Origin: Geodermatophilus amargosae
GTDB taxonomy: Bacteria; Actinomycetota; Actinomycetes; Mycobacteriales; Geodermatophilaceae
Assembly (NCBI RefSeq): GCF_900116515.1
Contig: NZ_FPBA01000001.1
Span: forward strand, 479,772 to 543,771
Reading direction: 5' to 3'
DNA: 64,000 bases
Of the stretch, positions 56,719 through 64,000 are shown piece after piece. Every line of letters begins with the position of its first letter. Within the stretch, counting starts at the first letter, position 1. The notes beneath the pieces are model-generated. The model was not told the origin of the DNA, did no database searches, and saw nothing but the letters and a program-made list of their open reading frames with translations. The translations under genes were made by a program, and so were the position numbers.

Positions 56719-56761
56719 GCTGCCGTCTTGTCGCTGTCCGGGTACGGCGCCGCTCGTCCGG
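56719..56761 (-). ncRNA. Guanidine-III riboswitch (ykkC-III)
   Basis: On the minus strand the element reads CCGGACGAG, CG, GCGCCGTACCCGG, ACAGCGACAAGACGGC, AGC. The order matches the ykkC-III pseudoknot: CCGGACGAG, then GCGCCGTACCCGG whose CCGG pairs back to the 5' CCGG, and the ACAAGACGGC segment that pairs with GCCGT. It ends 3 nt before the Shine-Dalgarno GGGAG (56711-56715), so ligand binding can act on ribosome access. The gene it precedes is a guanidinium exporter, as expected for the class. Confidence 0.9.
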
Positions 56762-56969
56762 GAGTCCACCGCGGACCCGCCTCCACCCTCGCACGCCCCG
56801 GACGGCGCCGGCTGGTGAGAACGGCCACCGCCCTGCGCGGCCGGTCCGGCAGACACCGCGGCGCCCGGCACGGTGGCGGACACGTACGTCCCGGGAGCGC
56901 GCCGTGGCGCCGTGCCGCTCGGCAGCCGATGGAGGTCCCGTCCACCGCCCACGGGAGCATCCTGCAGGC

Positions 56970-57230
56970 ATGAGCGACGCCGAGTACGCCGACCTCCGCC
57001 GGCGCGCGGCGACGGGAGACCGCGACGCCGTCGACGAGCTGATCGAGGTCGCCGGTGAGCGAGGCGACCTGGCCGAGCTGCGCCGGCTGGCCGACCGCGG
57101 CTCCCGCGACGCCACCGACGAGCTCGTGCAGCGGGCGAGCGAGCTGGACGACCTCACCGAGCTGCGCCGGCTCGCCCAGGAGGGCAACGCCGACGCCGCC
57201 GACGTCCTGCACGAGCTCACCGAGGAGTGA
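56970..57230 (+). CDS. Small protein of three 28-residue helical repeats
   Basis: The 86 aa consist of three tandem units, each about 28 residues, beginning YADLRRRAATGDRDAVDELIEVA, LAELRRLADRGSRDATDELVQRA and LTELRRLAQEGNADAADVLHEL. Each unit has the pattern LxELRRLAxxGxxDAxDxLxxxA, a helix-turn-helix of the TPR/Sel1 kind. No signal or membrane segment is present. ATG 56970 lies 12 nt after GGGAG. It is probably a protein-interaction module; the partner is unknown. Confidence 0.7.
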   Translation: MSDAEYADLRRRAATGDRDAVDELIEVAGERGDLAELRRLADRGSRDATDELVQRASELDDLTELRRLAQEGNADAADVLHELTEE

Positions 57231-57235
57231 GACGA

Positions 57236-57271
57236 CCGCGGCCCCCGGGTCACGAGGACCAGGGGCCGCGG
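57236..57271. terminator. Terminator
   Basis: CCGCGGCCCC (57236-57245) and GGGGCCGCGG (57262-57271) with a 16-nt loop, 5 nt after the repeat-protein stop. A second possible stem (CCCACC/GGTGGG, near 57298-57323) lies toward the convergent helicase. Confidence 0.7.
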
Positions 57272-57341
57272 CGAGAGGTGTGGCCCCGCTGCAGGGTCCC
57301 ACCGCGAGCTCGCGAGTGGTGGGGGACAGCGGGGTCCTTCG

Positions 57342-59027
57342 TCAGTCGGCGGGCTCGTCGACCCAGTCGGGGCCGTTGACCTCGCCCGGTCCGGCGAGGT
57401 CGGCGGCGTCGACGATCGTGTACGCGTAGCCCTGCTCGGCGAGGAAGCGCTGCCGGTGGGCGGCGTACTCGGCGTCGAGGGTGTCGCGGCTGACCACCGT
57501 GTAGAAGTGCGCCTGCCGGCCGTCGGCCTTGGGCCGCAGCACGCGCCCGAGCCGCTGCGCCTCCTCCTGCCGCGACCCGAAGGTCCCCGACACCTGGACG
57601 GCGACGGCGGCCTCGGGCAGGTCGATCGAGAAGTTGGCGACCTTGGACACCACCAGGGTCTTGATCTCCCCGACGCGGAAGGCCTGGAACAGCCGCTCGC
57701 GCTCCTTGTTGGTCGTCGAGCCCTGGATGACCGGGGCGTCCAGCGCCCGCCCGAGCTCGTCGAGCTGGTCGAGGTAGGCCCCGATGACCAGCTTCTGCTC
57801 GTCGGGGTGCCGCTCGAGCACGCGCCGGATCACCGGCAGCTTCGACGTCGCCGTCGCCGCGATCCGGTACCGCTCCTCGGGCTCGGCGACGGCGTAGGTC
57901 ATCCGCTCCTCGTCGTCGAGACCGACCCGCACCTCGATGCAATCGGCCGGGGCGATGTAGCCCTGGGCCTCGATGTCCTTCCACGGCGCGTCGTAGCGCT
58001 TGGGCCCGATGAGGGAGAAGACGTCGTCCTCGCGCCCGTCCTCGCGCACCAGCGTGGCGGTGAGGCCGAGCCGGCGGCGGGACTGCAGGTCGGCGGTGAG
58101 CCGGAAGATCGGCGCGGGCAGCAGGTGCACCTCGTCGTAGACGATGAGGCCCCAGTCCTGGGCGTCGAAGAGGTCCAGGTGCCGGTACTCGCCCTTCCGG
58201 CGGGTCGTCATCACCTGGTAGGTCGCGATGGTGACCGGGCGGATCTCCTTGCGCTCACCGGAGTACTCGCCGATCTCCTCCTCGGTCAGCGACGTGCGCG
58301 CGATCAGCTCGCGCTTCCACTGCCGCCCCGAGACGGTGTTGGTGACCAGGATCAGCGTGGTCGCCTTGGCCTGGGCCATCGCCGCGGCGCCGACCAGCGT
58401 CTTGCCCGCGCCGCACGGCAGGACGACGACGCCCGAGCCACCGGCCCAGAAGCCCTCGACGGCCTCCTGCTGGTAGTCCCGCAGGTGCCAGTCCTCCTGG
58501 TCCAGCTCGATCGGGTGCGCCTGGCCGTCGACGTAGCCGGCGAGGTCCTCGGCGGGCCAGCCCACCTTGAGCAGCGCCTGCTTGAGCCGACCGCGCTCAG
58601 AGGGGTGGACGACGACCGTGTCGGGGTCGATGCGCGCACCGAGCATCGGCGCCACCCGCTTGGAGCGGATGACCTCCTCGAGCACGGCGCGGTCGGTGGT
58701 GGCCAGCGTCAGCCCGTGCACCGGGTGGTTGACCAGGGTCAGCCGGCCGTAGCGGTCCATCGTGTCGGCGACGTCGACCAGCAGCGCGTGCGGCACCGGG
58801 TAGCGCGAGAAGCGCACCAGCGCGTCGACGACCTGCTCGGCGTCGTGCCCGGCGGCGCGCGCGTTCCACAGCGCCAGCGGGGTGACCCGGTAGGTGTGCA
58901 CGTGCTCCGGCGAGCGCTCGAGCTCGGCGAACGGAGCGATGGCCGCGCGGCACTCGCGGGCGGCCGGGTGGTCGACCTCGAGCAGCAGCGTCTTGTCCGA
59001 CTGGACGATGAGGGGTCCGTCGTTCAC
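57342..59027 (-). CDS. DNA repair helicase XPB
   Basis: 3'-5' superfamily 2 helicase of 561 aa. The N-terminal damage-recognition part (about 1-175) is followed by helicase domain 1 with WHLRDYQQEAVEGFW near 181, Walker A LPCGAGKTL near 203 and VYDEVHLLPA near 296. The XPB-specific RED motif sits in ATLVREDGRE near 329. Domain 2 has QGSTTNKERERLFQAF near 435, VVSKVANFSIDLP near 460 and GSRQEEAQRLGRVLRPK near 485. The mycobacterial homologue (Rv0861c) is likewise beside a helicase-associated partner (Rv0862c). The GTG start has a distant GAGGAGAGG. Confidence 0.95.
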   Translation of the reverse strand: MNDGPLIVQSDKTLLLEVDHPAARECRAAIAPFAELERSPEHVHTYRVTPLALWNARAAGHDAEQVVDALVRFSRYPVPHALLVDVADTMDRYGRLTLVNHPVHGLTLATTDRAVLEEVIRSKRVAPMLGARIDPDTVVVHPSERGRLKQALLKVGWPAEDLAGYVDGQAHPIELDQEDWHLRDYQQEAVEGFWAGGSGVVVLPCGAGKTLVGAAAMAQAKATTLILVTNTVSGRQWKRELIARTSLTEEEIGEYSGERKEIRPVTIATYQVMTTRRKGEYRHLDLFDAQDWGLIVYDEVHLLPAPIFRLTADLQSRRRLGLTATLVREDGREDDVFSLIGPKRYDAPWKDIEAQGYIAPADCIEVRVGLDDEERMTYAVAEPEERYRIAATATSKLPVIRRVLERHPDEQKLVIGAYLDQLDELGRALDAPVIQGSTTNKERERLFQAFRVGEIKTLVVSKVANFSIDLPEAAVAVQVSGTFGSRQEEAQRLGRVLRPKADGRQAHFYTVVSRDTLDAEYAAHRQRFLAEQGYAYTIVDAADLAGPGEVNGPDWVDEPAD

Positions 59028-59069
59028 GGGGATGGGTTGCCTCTCCTCGCAGGGTGGGCGTCTGTCAGG

Positions 59070-61331
59070 TCAACCGTTGCCGGCGGCCGCTGCTTCCTCG
59101 TCGGCCAGCGCGACCGAGGTGATCCGGTGCACCGCGAAGGTGCGGTTCTCCTGCCGGCGCTCGTCCCACCCCTGGAGGAAACCACCCGCCAGTGACACCG
59201 GCTGCACCACGCGCTGGCTGCCGCTGCCCTGCGCGTCGACGTAGCCCAGCCACACCGGGATGCCCTCGCGGATCGCGCGGGACAGCAGCTCCAGGGTGCC
59301 CGCGGTGGTCACGCCGGGGACCTGCCGCACGGGCGTGGCCGGGCGGGCGGCGAGGGCGGCGTCGCCGGCGCGGATCTCGCGGACGGTGGCAGCGGCCTCC
59401 GCCTCGGTGAGCGGGCGGCCGGCCGGCGACGGCGGGGCCCCGGGGCGCCGTCCTGCCGCGCGGGGACGGGCCGGGGGCCGGGTGAGGACCGCACCGCCCG
59501 GCGACTCCCCGGCCGGGGCGTACCCGGCCTGCCGCAGCACGGTGAGCACCTCGTCGGCGCCCAGCCCGCTGACCAGCACGCCCGGGGCGAGCCGGCGCAG
59601 CTCGGCGTTCGCGGTCCGCCGGTCGCCGAGCACCTGGGACAGCAGGCCGTGGTCGTCGGAGCGCACGTAGCACTCGACGGCGCCCACGCGCAGCCGGCCG
59701 TGCTGCCGCGCGACGTCGTCGACGAGGTAGTCCAGCGCCTGCGGCACCGGCGTCCGGGAGGCGCGGGTGAACAGGTCGTGCAGGTCGGTGGCCGACCACC
59801 CGGCGTCCAGGGCCCGCCGGACCGAGGACTCCGACACCCGGAACACCGTCGCCCCGCCCGAGGACTCGACGTCGGCGACGACGGCGAGGGTGTCGGCGAG
59901 CTCGGCCACCAGCGGGCCGGGGGCGACGAGCGTGAGGTCGGGCTGGGCGAGCACGTGGTCGACCGGCTCGGGCAGCAGCCCCTGCATCCCGTCGGCGGCG
60001 CCCTCCTCGCCGCGGGTCAGCAGGCCGCGCCCGCCGGCGGACAGCACGCCGCCCACGAGGACGCCGACCCGCCCGGCCTCGGCCAGCATGTCCGGAACCG
60101 GCGCGAGCCGGTCGGCCCGCCGCGGGGTGCGCCAGCGCAGCAGCGCGACGAGGTCGTCGGGGGCCAGCCCGCGCCCGGGCGGGGAGTCGACGAGCGCGGT
60201 CAGCGCCGAGCGCCGGATCGCCGGGGCGGTGTGCCGCACGAGGTCGGGGGACAGCGCGTTGACCGCCTTGCCGGCGACGTCGCGCGAGCCGACCAGCGAG
60301 GGCAGCCGCGTGCTGTCCAGCCAGCCGGCCGCCAGCGCCGCCCACCGGTCGGGCAGCGGCTGCTCCCGCCACAGGTCGTAGCCGCGGGTGGGCAGCCACT
60401 CGTCGCGGTGCGGACCGCCGACGTCGAGCAGCCCCGCGGCGAAGGCCAGCTCCAGCAGCCAGCCGGCATCGGTCTCCGACACCGTCAGCGCCTTCGCCAG
60501 CCGCTTGCGGTCCCGGACGGCGACCCCGCCGCTGCGCAGCAACCCGGCCGGCTCCTCCTCGAGCACCGCCAGCAGCTCGCCGACCCGCCCGACCACCTCG
60601 AGCGCGGCGCCCGCGGCCTGCCGGTCGACCACGGCGGGATCCCGCTCCACGGTGGCCGGCTCGGGGCGCAGCCGCGGCGGGCCGTAGGGCCGGTCGCCGC
60701 GCAGGTACAGGCCGATCTCCCGCGGCAGCTCGACGTTGAGCGCGTCGATGCGGGCCAGCAGGCCCGCCTGCAGCAGCCGCCGGGCCGGGGAGGCGCCGGG
60801 GCCGCCGGTCTCGGGCAGGTGCCCGACCGGGCGGTCGCCGGCCAGCCGCTCGAGCACCCCGCGCTCGCCGGGGTCCAGCGCGCCGACGGCGGCGGGCAGG
60901 TCCGCGGGCAGCGCCACCCGCAGCTCGGCGGCCCGGCGGCCCAGCCCCGCGGGGTACCGGACCGCGCGGCGCACCTGGTCGGGGGCGTGCAGGACGTCCT
61001 CGCCCCACAGCAGCGCCCGCGTGGTCAGCCGCCCGGCCGCCGCGTCGACGACGTCGTCGGGCAGCCCGGGCAGCGCGGCGTGCACGTCCTCGGCGGGCAC
61101 GCCGTCGGTGGGGGCGAGCAGCACGACGTCGAGCACCTGCAGGGTGGCCGCGTCGAGGTCGTCGAGCGCCCGGTCGACCGACACCGGCACCGCCAGCCGG
61201 CTGGCCAGCGCCACGACGTCGGAGGGCGCGGGCCGGGCCACGTCGGGCCGCGCGGCCAGCAGCGCCGCGAGCTGGGCGTCGCTGCGGGTGCGCAGCCACG
61301 CGGCCAGCGTGGCGGGACGGTCGGCAGGCAT
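59070..61331 (-). CDS. XPB-associated protein with winged-helix and WYL-like C-terminal domains
   Basis: The 753 aa form the upstream partner of XPB, as Rv0862c does in mycobacteria. The N-terminal part (about 1-350) has repeated winged-helix-like segments (ATLAAWLRTRSDAQLAALLAARPD, RKRLAKALTVSETDAGWLLELAFAAGLL). The middle includes a conserved segment VDHVLAQPDLTLVAPGPLVAELADTLAVVADVESSGGATVFRVSESSVRRALDAG (about 470-530). The C-terminal 70 aa look like a WYL domain: AIREGIPVWLGYVDAQGSGSQRVVQPVSL, then WDERRQENRTFAVHRI. A role in recruiting or controlling XPB is inference. ATG 61331 lies 7 nt after TAGCGT. Confidence 0.85.
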   Translation of the reverse strand: MPADRPATLAAWLRTRSDAQLAALLAARPDVARPAPSDVVALASRLAVPVSVDRALDDLDAATLQVLDVVLLAPTDGVPAEDVHAALPGLPDDVVDAAAGRLTTRALLWGEDVLHAPDQVRRAVRYPAGLGRRAAELRVALPADLPAAVGALDPGERGVLERLAGDRPVGHLPETGGPGASPARRLLQAGLLARIDALNVELPREIGLYLRGDRPYGPPRLRPEPATVERDPAVVDRQAAGAALEVVGRVGELLAVLEEEPAGLLRSGGVAVRDRKRLAKALTVSETDAGWLLELAFAAGLLDVGGPHRDEWLPTRGYDLWREQPLPDRWAALAAGWLDSTRLPSLVGSRDVAGKAVNALSPDLVRHTAPAIRRSALTALVDSPPGRGLAPDDLVALLRWRTPRRADRLAPVPDMLAEAGRVGVLVGGVLSAGGRGLLTRGEEGAADGMQGLLPEPVDHVLAQPDLTLVAPGPLVAELADTLAVVADVESSGGATVFRVSESSVRRALDAGWSATDLHDLFTRASRTPVPQALDYLVDDVARQHGRLRVGAVECYVRSDDHGLLSQVLGDRRTANAELRRLAPGVLVSGLGADEVLTVLRQAGYAPAGESPGGAVLTRPPARPRAAGRRPGAPPSPAGRPLTEAEAAATVREIRAGDAALAARPATPVRQVPGVTTAGTLELLSRAIREGIPVWLGYVDAQGSGSQRVVQPVSLAGGFLQGWDERRQENRTFAVHRITSVALADEEAAAAGNG

Positions 61332-61338
61332 CCGGACC

Positions 61339-61344
61339 ACGCTA
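61339..61344 (-). promoter_or_regulatory. -10 box (TAGCGT), leaderless XPB-partner gene
   Basis: TAGCGT on the minus strand, 7 nt, then ATG 61331. It would drive the partner-XPB operon and overlaps an in-frame GTG, making that longer start unlikely. Confidence 0.5.
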
Positions 61345-61389
61345 CGTCGCCGCGGGCGCCGGTGCCGCCGGCCGACGGGGGCTGCGAGC

Positions 61390-61962
61390 ATGGACACCGT
61401 GCTGCCGGCCGCCGACGACCCGCACACCCGTGCCGCGCTGGAGGGCTACCGGGCCGGTGCGCTGCGCTGGCTGGCCGGTGGCGTGATCGCCGTCGTCCTG
61501 GCCGTGCTGCTCGGCGCCGTCGCGATCAGCCTCGCCGAGGACCGCGGCCGCCCGGTGCCGCTGGCCGGCATGGTCGTCGTCGTCCTGGTCGTCGGCGGCG
61601 CGGGGGCGGCGTTCGCCGGGCTCGGCGCGCTGGCCCGCGCCCTGCGCTGGCGTCGGGCGCTGGGCGCCGTCCCGTGGCAGCGCGGGCTGCTGCGCATCGC
61701 GGGGCCGGCGATCGTCGCCTTCGAGCCCGAGGGCTACGACGAGTGGGACCCCACGCACGAGCCGGTGCGGCTGCGGCTGGTGAGCACCTCGGTCTGGCGC
61801 ACCCGCCAGGTGCAGGAGCTCGACGGCGGGGAGGTGCGGCTCGCGCCGGTGGGTACCGGGCAGTGGGTGCTGACCGCCGAGGGGCTGCCCACCCTCTACG
61901 GCGCGCGCTCGGCCCGGCGTTCGGCTCGCCGGGACACGGGAGAGCGGGGCTCGTGCGGGTAG
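61390..61962 (+). CDS. Membrane protein of unknown function
   Basis: The 190 aa have two transmembrane helices (about 26-50 and 58-85) and a C-terminal cytoplasmic domain of about 100 aa rich in strands (AIVAFEPEGYDEWDPTHEPVRLRLVSTSVWRTRQVQEL, then GTGQWVLTAEGLPTLYGARSARR), ending in a basic tail. No family is recognised with confidence. ATG 61390 is divergent from the XPB operon, 58 nt away. Confidence 0.65.
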   Translation: MDTVLPAADDPHTRAALEGYRAGALRWLAGGVIAVVLAVLLGAVAISLAEDRGRPVPLAGMVVVVLVVGGAGAAFAGLGALARALRWRRALGAVPWQRGLLRIAGPAIVAFEPEGYDEWDPTHEPVRLRLVSTSVWRTRQVQELDGGEVRLAPVGTGQWVLTAEGLPTLYGARSARRSARRDTGERGSCG

Positions 61963-62029
61963 GACCAGCGAGCCGCCAGAATGGCGACGACGCGCGCACC
62001 GCCCGGTGCGCCCGGTAGACGGAGGCGAG

Positions 62030-62257
62030 ATGGCCAAGCGCAAGGAGAAGCACGCTCACCTGGTCGAGCCGACCTGGGGTCAGTCCGAGGACGCCGGTCC
62101 GCCGGTGACCGAGCTGGTCAGTGAGATGGCCGGTGGGCTGTCGCCCTTCGGCGAGGACCACAGCTTCCCGCTGCCGGTCGACCGGATCCGGTATGCCCAC
62201 CCCACGGACAAGCCCAACCGGGCCGGCGTCCAGCTGCCCGAGAACCGGCGGCCGTGA
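62030..62257 (+). CDS. Small hypothetical protein (75 aa)
   Basis: Hydrophilic protein with a basic N-terminus ([18 protein letters not shown]), a central acidic helix ([12 protein letters not shown]) and a C-terminal stretch [28 protein letters not shown] 62030 has a perfect GGAGG 4 nt upstream. It ends in a GTGA overlap with the acyl-CoA ligase gene, which suggests a coupled pair. Function is unknown. Confidence 0.75.
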   Translation: MAKRKEKHAHLVEPTWGQSEDAGPPVTELVSEMAGGLSPFGEDHSFPLPVDRIRYAHPTDKPNRAGVQLPENRRP

Positions 62258-63909
62258 GCACGCCCGCGCTGCCGTCCTACGCGAGCGGCACCTCTGCCGT
62301 CCCCCTGCTGGGGGACACGATCGGGGCCGACCTCGACCGGACGGCGGCGCGGGTGGGCGACCACGAGGCGCTCGTCGAGTGCGCCACGGGCCGCCGCTGG
62401 ACCTATCCGCAGCTGGTCGCCGACGTCGACGCCTGCGCCCTCGGCCTGGACGCCCTCGGCGTGCACAAGGGCGACCGGGTCGGCATCTGGGCGCCCAACT
62501 GCGCGGAGTGGGTCTTCGTCCAGTACGGCACCGCCAAGCTCGGCGCCGTCCTGGTCACCATCAACCCGGCCTACCGCACGCACGAGCTGGCGTTCGTGCT
62601 GAAACAGGCCGGGATCTCCGTGCTCGTCGCGGCGCCCGAGTTCAAGACCAGCGACTACCGGGCGATGGTGGCCGAGGTCCGCGGCGACTGCCCCGGCCTG
62701 CGCGAGGTCCTCTTCCTCGGCGACCCGGAGTGGGAGCAGCTGCTGGCCACCGGCCGCGCCGCCGACCGCGGCCTGCTCGAGCGCCGCGCCGCCGAGCTCT
62801 CGCCCGACGACCCGATCAACATCCAGTACACGTCGGGGACGACCGGCTTCCCCAAGGGCGCCACGCTCAGCCACCACAACCTGCTCAACAACGGGTTCTT
62901 CGTGGGCGAGGGCTGCGGCTACACCGAGGCCGACCGGATCTGCATCCCGGTGCCCTACTACCACTGCTTCGGCATGGGGATGGGCAACCTCGGGGCCACC
63001 TCGCACGGCGCCACGATGGTCGTCCCGGCGCCCGCCTTCGACCCGGCGGCCACGCTGCGGGCGGTGCAGGAGGAGCGCTGCACCTCCCTCTACGGCGTCC
63101 CGACGATGTTCATCGCCGAGCTCGCGCTGCCCGACTTCGGCACCTACGACCTCTCCAGCCTGCGCACCGGCATCATGGCCGGCTCGCCGTGCCCGGTGGA
63201 GGTGATGAAGCGGGTGGTCGCCGAGATGGGCATGACCGAGGTGACCATCTGCTACGGCATGACCGAGACCTCCCCGGTCTCCACCCAGACCGGCGCCGAC
63301 GACGACCTCGACCGCCGCACCGCCACCGTCGGCCGGGTGCACCCGCACCTCGAGGTGAAGGTGGTCGACCCCACGACCGGCATCACCGTGCCGCGCGGCA
63401 CCCCGGGGGAGTTCTGCACCCGCGGCTACTCGGTGATGCTCGGCTACTGGGACGAGCCGGAGAAGACCGCCGACGTCATCGACGCCGCCCGCTGGATGCA
63501 CACCGGCGACCTCGCCGTCATGGACGAGGCCGGCTACCTCAACATCGTCGGCCGGATCAAGGACATGGTCATCCGCGGTGGGGAGAACGTGTACCCGCGC
63601 GAGGTGGAGGAGTTCCTCTACACCCACCCCGACGTCGTCGACGCGCAGGTGATCGGCGTCCCCGACGAGCGGTACGGCGAGGAGCTCATGGCCTGGGTGC
63701 GGCTGCGGGAGGGCGCCGAGCCGCTCACCCCGGAGGCGCTGCGCGAGTTCTGCGCCGGCAGGCTCGCGCACTACAAGGTCCCGCGCTACGTCAAGGTCGT
63801 CGACGCGTTCCCGATGACGGTGACCGGCAAGGTGCGCAAGGTCGAGATGCGTGAGGCGTCGGTGCAGGAGCTGGGTCTCGAGGCCGCGGCGGCCATCAGG
63901 AACGCCTGA
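62254..63909 (+). CDS. Acyl-CoA synthetase (AMP-binding, fatty-acid-CoA ligase)
   Basis: ANL-superfamily enzyme of 551 aa activating a carboxylic acid via an acyl-adenylate. Motifs: P-loop [16 protein letters not shown] near 192, [11 protein letters not shown] near 234, CYGMTETSP near 333, [14 protein letters not shown] near 415, [20 protein letters not shown] near 435 and the catalytic lysine region [13 protein letters not shown] near 530. This set is typical of medium/long-chain or aryl acid ligases in the FadD35/AcsF2 group. The GTG start overlaps the preceding stop. Chain length preference cannot be read. No beta-oxidation genes are adjacent in the window. Confidence 0.92.
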   Translation: MSTPALPSYASGTSAVPLLGDTIGADLDRTAARVGDHEALVECATGRRWTYPQLVADVDACALGLDALGVHKGDRVGIWAPNCAEWVFVQYGTAKLGAVLVTINPAYRTHELAFVLKQAGISVLVAAPEFKTSDYRAMVAEVRGDCPGLREVLFLGDPEWEQLLATGRAADRGLLERRAAELSPDDPINIQYTSGTTGFPKGATLSHHNLLNNGFFVGEGCGYTEADRICIPVPYYHCFGMGMGNLGATSHGATMVVPAPAFDPAATLRAVQEERCTSLYGVPTMFIAELALPDFGTYDLSSLRTGIMAGSPCPVEVMKRVVAEMGMTEVTICYGMTETSPVSTQTGADDDLDRRTATVGRVHPHLEVKVVDPTTGITVPRGTPGEFCTRGYSVMLGYWDEPEKTADVIDAARWMHTGDLAVMDEAGYLNIVGRIKDMVIRGGENVYPREVEEFLYTHPDVVDAQVIGVPDERYGEELMAWVRLREGAEPLTPEALREFCAGRLAHYKVPRYVKVVDAFPMTVTGKVRKVEMREASVQELGLEAAAAIRNA

Positions 63910-63926
63910 GATGCTCCTATGCCTCG

Positions 63927-64000
63927 TCAAGCGGTCAGGACGTGGTGGATCTCGCGGGCGATGTAGCGCTTGAGGCAGCGGATGATCTCGAGGTTGCTCA
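63927..64000 (-). mobile_element. Transposase C-terminal end (partial, IS110-like)
   Basis: Minus-strand frame ending at TGA 63927-63929 reads SNLEIIRCLKRYIAREIHHVLTA. The x-E-I-I-R-C-L-K-R-Y-[IV]-A-R-E pattern is characteristic of the C-terminus of IS110/IS116-type transposases. Only 23 codons are inside the window; it starts 17 nt after the ligase stop. Whether the element is intact cannot be judged. Confidence 0.55.

Overview
The window is chromosomal DNA of a very high-GC actinobacterium. Lsr2, CarD, DisA, RadA, an LpqE-like lipoprotein, an actinobacterial XPB helicase with its partner, DUF3263 plus LytR_C, and standalone GroEL2 all point to the phylum. The gene order of the first 22 kb matches the mycobacterial Rv3579c-Rv3602c neighbourhood in pieces. 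Extreme GC3, many GTG starts and the mix of families suggest Frankiales/Geodermatophilales (Geodermatophilus, Blastococcus, Modestobacter); the family assignment is inference.

Layout. 1-5 kb: a cofactor operon (panD tail, nadB, nadC, coaX) running into lysS; 4-nt GTGA overlaps suggest translational coupling. 5-8.4 kb: lsr2 and clpC, the latter behind a SigR/SigH-type promoter. 8.5-13.6 kb: mutY, a membrane-anchored protein, and the minus-strand lpqE-radA-disA block. 13.6-17.8 kb: an insertion between lpqE and carD, relative to the mycobacterial order, holding an Fe-S (6-4)-type photolyase, an ECF sigma factor with a repeat-rich membrane partner, and a UbiA-type prenyltransferase. 17.9-22 kb: carD-ispD-ispF-cysS-rlmB. 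22-30.8 kb: DUF445 protein, HtrA-like protease, UPF0014 permease, tRNA-Thr, a degenerate kinase with an exported tail, a CBS pair and RarD. 30.9-37 kb: DUF3263/LytR_C pair, then a hydrolase fused to an ABC ATPase with its permease. 37-42.8 kb: HAD phosphatase, SAM-riboswitch-controlled thrC, cold-shock protein, groEL with two CIRCE operators and a SigH/SigR-type promoter, DUF72 protein. 42.8-56 kb: a frame-broken ECF-partner-like pseudogene, dehydrogenase, HD hydrolase, M20 peptidase, LURP-one protein, G6PDH, LuxR/ATPase regulator, DEAH helicase, aminotransferase. 56-64 kb: Gdx guanidinium exporter under a guanidine-III riboswitch, XPB plus helicase-associated protein, acyl-CoA ligase, and a transposase tail at the right edge.

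Regulation is unusually readable. At least a dozen genes have a TANNNT -10 box 6-8 nt before the start codon, predicting leaderless transcripts. Two protein-quality genes (clpC, groEL) share GGAAC-N18-GTT promoters. Two riboswitches (SAM-I, guanidine-III) and paired CIRCE sites are present. No prophage, CRISPR array or complete insertion sequence was seen. The most unusual coding features are the hydrolase-ABC fusion, the pseudokinase and the photolyase/ECF insertion.
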